The notes under the pieces were generated by a model. That model worked only from the letters and a program-made list of their open reading frames with translations. It was not told the DNA's origin and made no database searches. Positions 57,694 to 64,000 of a DNA stretch of 64,000 bases are shown here, piece by piece (position 1 is the stretch's first letter; every line of letters begins with the position of its first letter). Source of the stretch: Sphaerosporella brunnea (taxonomy: Eukaryota > Ascomycota > Pezizomycetes > Pezizales > Pyronemataceae); the NCBI GenBank assembly GCA_008704415.1, contig VXIS01000227.1:16388-80387 (forward strand), in the 5' to 3' direction. The position numbers were made by a program, and so were the translations under genes.

Positions 57694-59824
57694 AATCGGC
57701 GACGCGGATTATGCAAGGTAAGTAGATTTGAAAAGTAGATTTGAAAAGTGTGACCGAAGGTCCGGAAGATGAATTTAGCTAAGTGGGAGTGTGTCGAACA
57801 AGTACCGATACGGCAATTGCTGGGCCGTGAGGACGCGAACGGCACACGTGCGAGCAACGGCGGTAGTAGCTGGTATCAAGACCCACCTTGTTGCTGCTGG
57901 GGTGGTATTTCGCGCGGCAATTGAGCTCACGAGCAGCTAGCGAGGTTGCCAGGTAGAGATATTGGGTTTTCGTGGCGATCGGGGTTGATTGCTGGAGATA
58001 CAGTTGTTTGCGGTAGCGGCGGGACTTGGAGGGAGAAGTTGTTGGAGGTTTATCGTGGCGGACGTGGGGGGTGGAGGTGGTGATGTTCGAGAGAGGCTCA
58101 AGATGCAACGTGCGTCGTGGCTGGGGCTGGAACTCTTTTTTGGGCCAAAAAGCTTTAGCTCCTCACTGAGACTTACTCGGGCGCCGCCACACAAGCCACA
58201 TTCAAGCCACCCTGACTGCGCCTCTCTTCCCCGCAAGCACGTGCTACATAGCACTTGGAGCTTAAACTTCCCCACGAAACACCACCGACCGCAGATGAAA
58301 CTATATCACCATCTCCAGAAACGGTGAGCGTTTCCGCTTTCACCTCATTATCCCCGTTTCGGCGACCTGCCAACTGGCCGCAACTACCGCCGCTCACTCT
58401 TACTTGCCGTAATTTCATTTCATCTCGTCATCATCGTTTGTCTGGTCAACGTTAACGGTGCAGGCACAGGGACACCCAGAACAGCGGCTGCACATGCAAT
58501 CACGTCAACGCAAGAAATAAGGGAAGCGATCGATCGCCGCTGACAGGAACCCCTCATCAACGGAGCTGCTGTCAAAATTTATAATTTGGGGGGCGTGGCA
58601 TTCCATGTACTTTGCTACGTATCTTCCAAGCAGAAGTTACAACGCACGCTCGCAGAAACGTTTGCTATCCAAACAATACTTACCGATCCTCCCCCCGCAG
58701 TTAATCAATCATCATCATCAGGCTTCAGGTGCCCCCCCCCCCCCTCCAAATGACGACTGGGGTATCGCGGTCAGAAGGCAGTTAACTATTTCAACAAAAA
58801 AAAAAAGACTCCGTGAGAGAAATTCTCGGAGAAACCCCTCATCTCGCGTTAGCGACTGCGCGGCAGCTAGCTAAGGGCATAAAAAATTATCCGACTGTCT
58901 CCACCCCAAAAAACTGCCGAAGCATCAGCGGACTCTGTTGAGACCAAGGACACATCTCCGGATTTCCTTGGCTGGCGTCGGCGGCGGCGGCGTGAACATG
59001 ATGGATGGGAATGGATGGTACCACGACGACGCGCTGCACCCACCGCGCGCGTCAAGCTGAACAGGCTCTCCATCCTTGCCTTGCCCGGGCAAGAGAGAGA
59101 TCCCATCGTTTAGGAAGTTGGTTGTTGCTTCCCGCACCCTTCTCCCTGTTCCCCGGGTCGCAGCAGTTCGACAGCTCCTCGCAAAGTCCGATATATTGGG
59201 TGTACGTACGCATAGACGGCCGACAAATAGGATGGGAAAAAGTGGGAGTAACAATGTTAGGGGGTGGCCGGTGGGAGGAAATTGGATGTAACGTTTCTCA
59301 CGACGACGACGCCCGGCCAACCACGAAAAGGGCCAGCTGTGCAACAACACTGAGCTGCAGTAGAAGTATCCGTCCACTGGGGAGCGGAAATTGTAATCAA
59401 ATCTCTAAAAATATGCGAGGCCAACAAAACACCCATATACCAGGCGAAAGTAGAATACCTACATGCAAACAGGAACAATAATCGTCGGCCATTTCAATCT
59501 GGCCGGGCGTGACGCTGAAGCTCACAGCTTGAGCATGTCCATCCAGAAAGGAAAGGAAATTCTGGCAGAAGACGGAGAAGAAGTTGTTCACCGGTGAGTT
59601 GCCTTGCTTGACCTTGCAATTAACAGCAGCAGTGCCAAAGCAAAGCCTTGATTTGATTGCCGCGCTTGCCGAACAGAAATCAGTATGTACGTTCGAGGCG
59701 AAAAGTGCCTTTTCAGGTTGATCACCTGGTTGACGTAGAGCCTCTAGTAGATACAAGACAATCAAACATTTTTTATTTTTTTTACTAAACTCTCTCAATC
59801 GCAGAGTCATCATTGCTGCTGTGG
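57694..59824. other. Upstream region of the left copy to palindrome centre
   Basis: About 2.1 kb without a supported gene; contains the 13-C tract at 58732-58744 that is the sole arm difference. The minus-strand frame 59397-59828 crosses the centre by four bases and mirrors 59821-60252; I do not recognise it. Confidence 0.5.
58732..58744. repeat. C13 tract, the only arm-to-arm difference
   Basis: GGTG-C13-TCCAAATG here corresponds to GGTG-C-TCCAAATG in the right arm (near 60903-60906), a 12-nt length difference. Confidence 0.95.
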
Positions 59825-59825
59825 A

Positions 59826-61943
59826 CACAGCAGCAATGATGACTCTGCGATTGAGAGAGTTTAGTAAAAAAAATAAAAAATGTTTGATTGTCTTGTATCT
59901 ACTAGAGGCTCTACGTCAACCAGGTGATCAACCTGAAAAGGCACTTTTCGCCTCGAACGTACATACTGATTTCTGTTCGGCAAGCGCGGCAATCAAATCA
60001 AGGCTTTGCTTTGGCACTGCTGCTGTTAATTGCAAGGTCAAGCAAGGCAACTCACCGGTGAACAACTTCTTCTCCGTCTTCTGCCAGAATTTCCTTTCCT
60101 TTCTGGATGGACATGCTCAAGCTGTGAGCTTCAGCGTCACGCCCGGCCAGATTGAAATGGCCGACGATTATTGTTCCTGTTTGCATGTAGGTATTCTACT
60201 TTCGCCTGGTATATGGGTGTTTTGTTGGCCTCGCATATTTTTAGAGATTTGATTACAATTTCCGCTCCCCAGTGGACGGATACTTCTACTGCAGCTCAGT
60301 GTTGTTGCACAGCTGGCCCTTTTCGTGGTTGGCCGGGCGTCGTCGTCGTGAGAAACGTTACATCCAATTTCCTCCCACCGGCCACCCCCTAACATTGTTA
60401 CTCCCACTTTTTCCCATCCTATTTGTCGGCCGTCTATGCGTACGTACACCCAATATATCGGACTTTGCGAGGAGCTGTCGAACTGCTGCGACCCGGGGAA
60501 CAGGGAGAAGGGTGCGGGAAGCAACAACCAACTTCCTAAACGATGGGATCTCTCTCTTGCCCGGGCAAGGCAAGGATGGAGAGCCTGTTCAGCTTGACGC
60601 GCGCGGTGGGTGCAGCGCGTCGTCGTGGTACCATCCATTCCCATCCATCATGTTCACGCCGCCGCCGCCGACGCCAGCCAAGGAAATCCGGAGATGTGTC
60701 CTTGGTCTCAACAGAGTCCGCTGATGCTTCGGCAGTTTTTTGGGGTGGAGACAGTCGGATAATTTTTTATGCCCTTAGCTAGCTGCCGCGCAGTCGCTAA
60801 CGCGAGATGAGGGGTTTCTCCGAGAATTTCTCTCACGGAGTCTTTTTTTTTTTGTTGAAATAGTTAACTGCCTTCTGACCGCGATACCCCAGTCGTCATT
60901 TGGAGCACCTGAAGCCTGATGATGATGATTGATTAACTGCGGGGGGAGGATCGGTAAGTATTGTTTGGATAGCAAACGTTTCTGCGAGCGTGCGTTGTAA
61001 CTTCTGCTTGGAAGATACGTAGCAAAGTACATGGAATGCCACGCCCCCCAAATTATAAATTTTGACAGCAGCTCCGTTGATGAGGGGTTCCTGTCAGCGG
61101 CGATCGATCGCTTCCCTTATTTCTTGCGTTGACGTGATTGCATGTGCAGCCGCTGTTCTGGGTGTCCCTGTGCCTGCACCGTTAACGTTGACCAGACAAA
61201 CGATGATGACGAGATGAAATGAAATTACGGCAAGTAAGAGTGAGCGGCGGTAGTTGCGGCCAGTTGGCAGGTCGCCGAAACGGGGATAATGAGGTGAAAG
61301 CGGAAACGCTCACCGTTTCTGGAGATGGTGATATAGTTTCATCTGCGGTCGGTGGTGTTTCGTGGGGAAGTTTAAGCTCCAAGTGCTATGTAGCACGTGC
61401 TTGCGGGGAAGAGAGGCGCAGTCAGGGTGGCTTGAATGTGGCTTGTGTGGCGGCGCCCGAGTAAGTCTCAGTGAGGAGCTAAAGCTTTTTGGCCCAAAAA
61501 AGAGTTCCAGCCCCAGCCACGACGCACGTTGCATCTTGAGCCTCTCTCGAACATCACCACCTCCACCCCCCACGTCCGCCACGATAAACCTCCAACAACT
61601 TCTCCCTCCAAGTCCCGCCGCTACCGCAAACAACTGTATCTCCAGCAATCAACCCCGATCGCCACGAAAACCCAATATCTCTACCTGGCAACCTCGCTAG
61701 CTGCTCGTGAGCTCAATTGCCGCGCGAAATACCACCCCAGCAGCAACAAGGTGGGTCTTGATACCAGCTACTACCGCCGTTGCTCGCACGTGTGCCGTTC
61801 GCGTCCTCACGGCCCAGCAATTGCCGTATCGGTACTTGTTCGACACACTCCCACTTAGCTAAATTCATCTTCCGGACCTTCGGTCACACTTTTCAAATCT
61901 ACTTTTCAAATCTACTTACCTTGCATAATCCGCGTCGCCGATT
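59826..61943. other. Upstream region of the right copy from palindrome centre
   Basis: Mirror of 57694-59823. The plus-strand frame 59821-60252 (143 codons) starts within the centre. It includes QPGDQPEKALFASNVHTDFC and FCQNFLSFLDGHAQAVSF but no family I know, so it is left uncalled; it could be part of a gene interrupted by the fold-back. Confidence 0.45.
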
Positions 61944-63268
61944 ATGAATTCCGGAAACGACGACCAGAGGTGGGTTCACTCCGCCCGGGCTGGGTGTCCA
62001 CCCCAGTTATCATTACCACCTCCACCTGCCCGTTGCCTAGGTTTTTCCGAGCTCTTGTGGCAATATATCAAACACTCATCTCCAGAAGCGGTTCTGCTAA
62101 CGGATGCCGGCGATTAGATGGCGCGGTTCGAACCAGCAGCGAGGCGGTCAGGGAGGAGGACAGCGGCGCAACATGCCCCGCGATGGTAACTACTCGGGCG
62201 GATACAACAATAGCAACGGTTCAAATGCCTGGGGCCGGGGCAACATGAATCAGAACATGCATCATCACAATCAAGGGCAACAGACTTCGGCGAACAGCAA
62301 CGCCGGCTACTACGAACAACACGTCCCCGTCAACGGATTCAATACGCAAGAAGCATTGGACCTTCTCACAAGAGGTATGTTCCATCTAATTTCATGGTTA
62401 TAACTTTCTTTACTTTGAGGGTCTTCGCCTACCCACCCCCGAGTTGGGCGTTCGCTGTCGAAGTCGAGATATGATGCACAGCCGCGACGTCGTGAAACCA
62501 CCGGCACATCAGCTCTCACTACATGCGTAGGAGGAAGCAACATTCGATATACCCACGTGCTCCTCTGACGCTGTTGGCGCATTTTATACACAATGTCGTC
62601 GATCTCATGTATTCAAAACGCTCATGTACGACGCTCGTTCGATATTTCTGTTTTGGGATACCCTGCGTGACTGGAGGTTCAGCTTGCTGCTATGGCTTCA
62701 CAATTTCGTAGCTGTGCGCTCTGCAGGCGGTGCAAACATGTTATTGAACTAGGGACTTGCCCTTGCGTCAGCTCTAGGAGTTGCGACGTTTTCGTGTTTT
62801 GCAATCGGGACATTATTTACGCGAAAAACGTGGCTGGCATCGCCATCTAAAGCTAATTTTCGTTTTTGTGGCTTGTTTACGAAGCATACCACGGGAAATA
62901 ATGGCTTGCTAACTCGGGTATTTAGCCTATGACCTCCATGTTCAAGCTGCGCGTGCCCCGGGCCCGGAAGGTACGTGACACCTCTCTCGCCTGCGCACAA
63001 CCGCACGGCAGGTTCTCGTTGCCGATTATGCTGACAAGAAATTTCTCGGGGCATAGCGGAAAAGCCGATACTTTACAAGGGAGACAAAGGCTGGTCGACG
63101 CCTAAAGGCAACAGTTCTGCATGGGGCCAGAAACGTAAGCTGGATAATCCAATTGTCTGTGTGAATATTGACGGTGATGTAGGAAACGCGATGGCCAGTG
63201 GTGGCGATTTCCTCGTCCAGCTGAAGAAAAGCCATGCTGCTTTTCAGCAGAATGTGGGAAGGGAGTGA
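61944..63268 (+). CDS. Small Gly/Asn-rich conserved fungal protein, right palindrome copy
   Basis: Five exons join in frame to 163 residues: 61944-61969, 62118-62374, 62926-62970, 63057-63134 and 63183-63268. The N-terminal half is Gly/Gln/Asn/Arg-rich (RWRGSNQQRGGQGGGQRRN). It is followed by EQHVPVNGFNTQEALDLLTR, AYDLHVQAARAPGP, KPILYKGDKG and the C-terminal signature SAWGQKRNAMASGGDFLVQL. The last intron (48 nt) has no stop, but removing it recreates that signature, which I recall from uncharacterised ascomycete proteins; this supports the model. Intron 2 is 551 nt, long for this genome. No enzymatic motif is seen; RG/RGG-like composition hints at RNA binding, which is only a guess. An identical inverted copy lies at 56369-57693. 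Confidence 0.8.
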
Positions 63269-64000
63269 ACGATAAGAGGACTTACGGTGGGACGGAGTTT
63301 GTTTTGCGGATTTGATTTCATTGAGTTGGACTGTACTTAGCGCATACTTTCTACGACAATGATGCACATGGCGGACATGGAGTTCGGTGGGGAAATTGTT
63401 TCATTACCAGTGAGGGTTTACCCGGTTTGTTTGGTAATTTGCGGCTCACTTTCGGCCTTCTGGAAGCTGCGCACCATCTCACCACATATTTACCGGGACT
63501 TTCATGTTGTGCATCTAGTACTTACTCCGGCTTGCGCCGACCCCGCCGGTAGAATTGAAACGCTCGGAATAATTGCTGCCGTATTCTACACACCCCGCTC
63601 CCGCAGTGGTCCAAGTGCTTACGGTGAGACACACACAGCCGTTGAATATACCTCATAACCCGGCGCAGCCTGATTATGTCTCGTAAGTACTTGCCTACAT
63701 GTACGTACCTAGGAAGTATGTATGTACGTTGCAGGGAGCATGTATTGTAGAATAGATGCCTTCTTACAGTATCTGACGTGACGGGTTACCGTTAGCGCCA
63801 AGACGTGGCCGCGGGAGATCGACAGCAGGGGAGGGAGGAGGGGGGCACGTGTTGATCCGTCAACATTTTGTGGGGTTGTTCATAATACGACTGCGGTTTT
63901 GGCGATGGGAGGGTGGGGCGGGCAAAAACAAACGGGCAGGATCTGCTGGACAAACGACAGTTCCTGTTCCTTCATAGCAAGGCTGGAGCCTGACTATATA

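Larger units (their letters stand above)
55637..59824 (+). repeat. Left arm of a giant palindrome
   Basis: Every base from here to the centre is the reverse complement of 59825-64000. Positions pair as i+j=119649 next to the centre and as i+j=119637 beyond a 12-nt indel at 58733-58744. Comparison of the arms and of all matching open frames showed no substitution. 55637 is only the partner of the window edge, not a proven boundary; the arm could extend further left if the right arm continues beyond 64000. Confidence 0.97.
59825..64000 (-). repeat. Right arm of the giant palindrome (runs off the window)
   Basis: Reverse complement of 55637-59824. The centre is CTGTG-GA-CACAG-like: GCAGCAATG and its complement sit only a few bases apart, with just the two central bases (59824 G, 59825 A) unpaired. 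No loop or spacer separates the arms. The arm continues to the last base of the window. Confidence 0.97.

Noticed and set aside
59800..59850. Telomere or hairpin-terminal sequence at the palindrome centre
   Set aside because: No TTAGGG-type repeats on either strand; the centre is ordinary sequence (GCAGCAATGATGACTC and its complement).
60168..60724. Overlapping 150-158-codon frames on both strands in each palindrome arm
   Set aside because: They overlap each other on opposite strands, lack motifs and introns, and are duplicated only because the arms are identical.

Overview
The window is nuclear DNA of a filamentous ascomycete (Pezizomycotina). Most genes carry several GT-AG introns of about 48-85 nt, often with CTAAC/CTGAC-like branch sites near the acceptor. 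Both tRNA genes contain introns, intergenic regions are rich in CT and homopolymer tracts, and the recognisable proteins (Nto1, Yta7/ATAD2, CSN1, Mso1, a Tra2-like RRM protein, an ASPM-like IQ protein) have typical fungal architectures. Species cannot be fixed from the sequence alone. All exon models below were read by eye from splice signals plus frame continuity; every multi-exon model reported closes in frame, except that the 5' end of the C2H2 gene is unresolved.

Layout. 0-2.4 kb: no convincing gene. 2.42-2.83 kb: ribosomal protein eL29 (+). 2.85-4.42 kb: a diverged inverted repeat around 1.2 kb of non-coding DNA. 5.15-7.18 kb: C2H2 zinc-finger protein (-). 10.2-14.7 kb: ASPM/Sha1-like calponin-homology and IQ protein (+). 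16.2-21.5 kb: Yta7/ATAD2-type AAA-bromodomain protein (+). 22.3-23.5 kb: ankyrin protein with an F-box-like start (+). 24.0 kb: tRNA-Leu(TAA). 26.1-26.8 kb: second F-box-like/ankyrin protein (-). 28.7-29.4 kb: Mso1-like exocytosis protein (-). 29.6-29.9 kb: small ORF, possibly a kinetochore Nnf1 remnant (+). 30.0-30.7 kb: GPI-anchored cupredoxin-like secreted protein (-). 33.6-34.8 kb: Tra2-like RRM protein (-). 36.0-40.5 kb: Nto1, scaffold of the NuA3 histone acetyltransferase (-). 41.2-42.9 kb: cystinosin/Ers1 lysosomal transporter (+). 43.9-46.2 kb: COP9 signalosome subunit 1 with an unusual in-frame 5' extension (+). 47.0-48.7 kb: F-box/WD-like protein (+). 49.1-51.0 kb: phosphotransferase-fold protein with degenerate active site (+). 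51.7 kb: tRNA-Arg(ACG) (-).

From about 51 kb rightwards the character changes to gene-poor sequence full of G/C and A/T homopolymers. It includes a 5'-truncated non-LTR retrotransposon (53.74-54.88 kb) with a 14-bp target-site duplication. From 55,637 to the right edge the window is a giant, essentially perfect palindrome: two arms of about 4.18 kb around a 2-bp centre at 59,824/59,825. Each arm carries an identical five-exon gene for a small Gly/Asn-rich fungal protein. The only arm difference I found is one poly-C tract (13 C versus 1 C). It is either a real inverted duplication or a fold-back artefact of sequencing/assembly; deciding which is the most important follow-up.

Functional grouping: the genes are mainly housekeeping (translation, spindle, chromatin via Yta7 and Nto1, splicing, exocytosis, COP9/ubiquitin, lysosomal transport), with several fast-evolving F-box/ankyrin/WD and kinase-like genes between them. 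There is no biosynthetic cluster, CRISPR array or operon.
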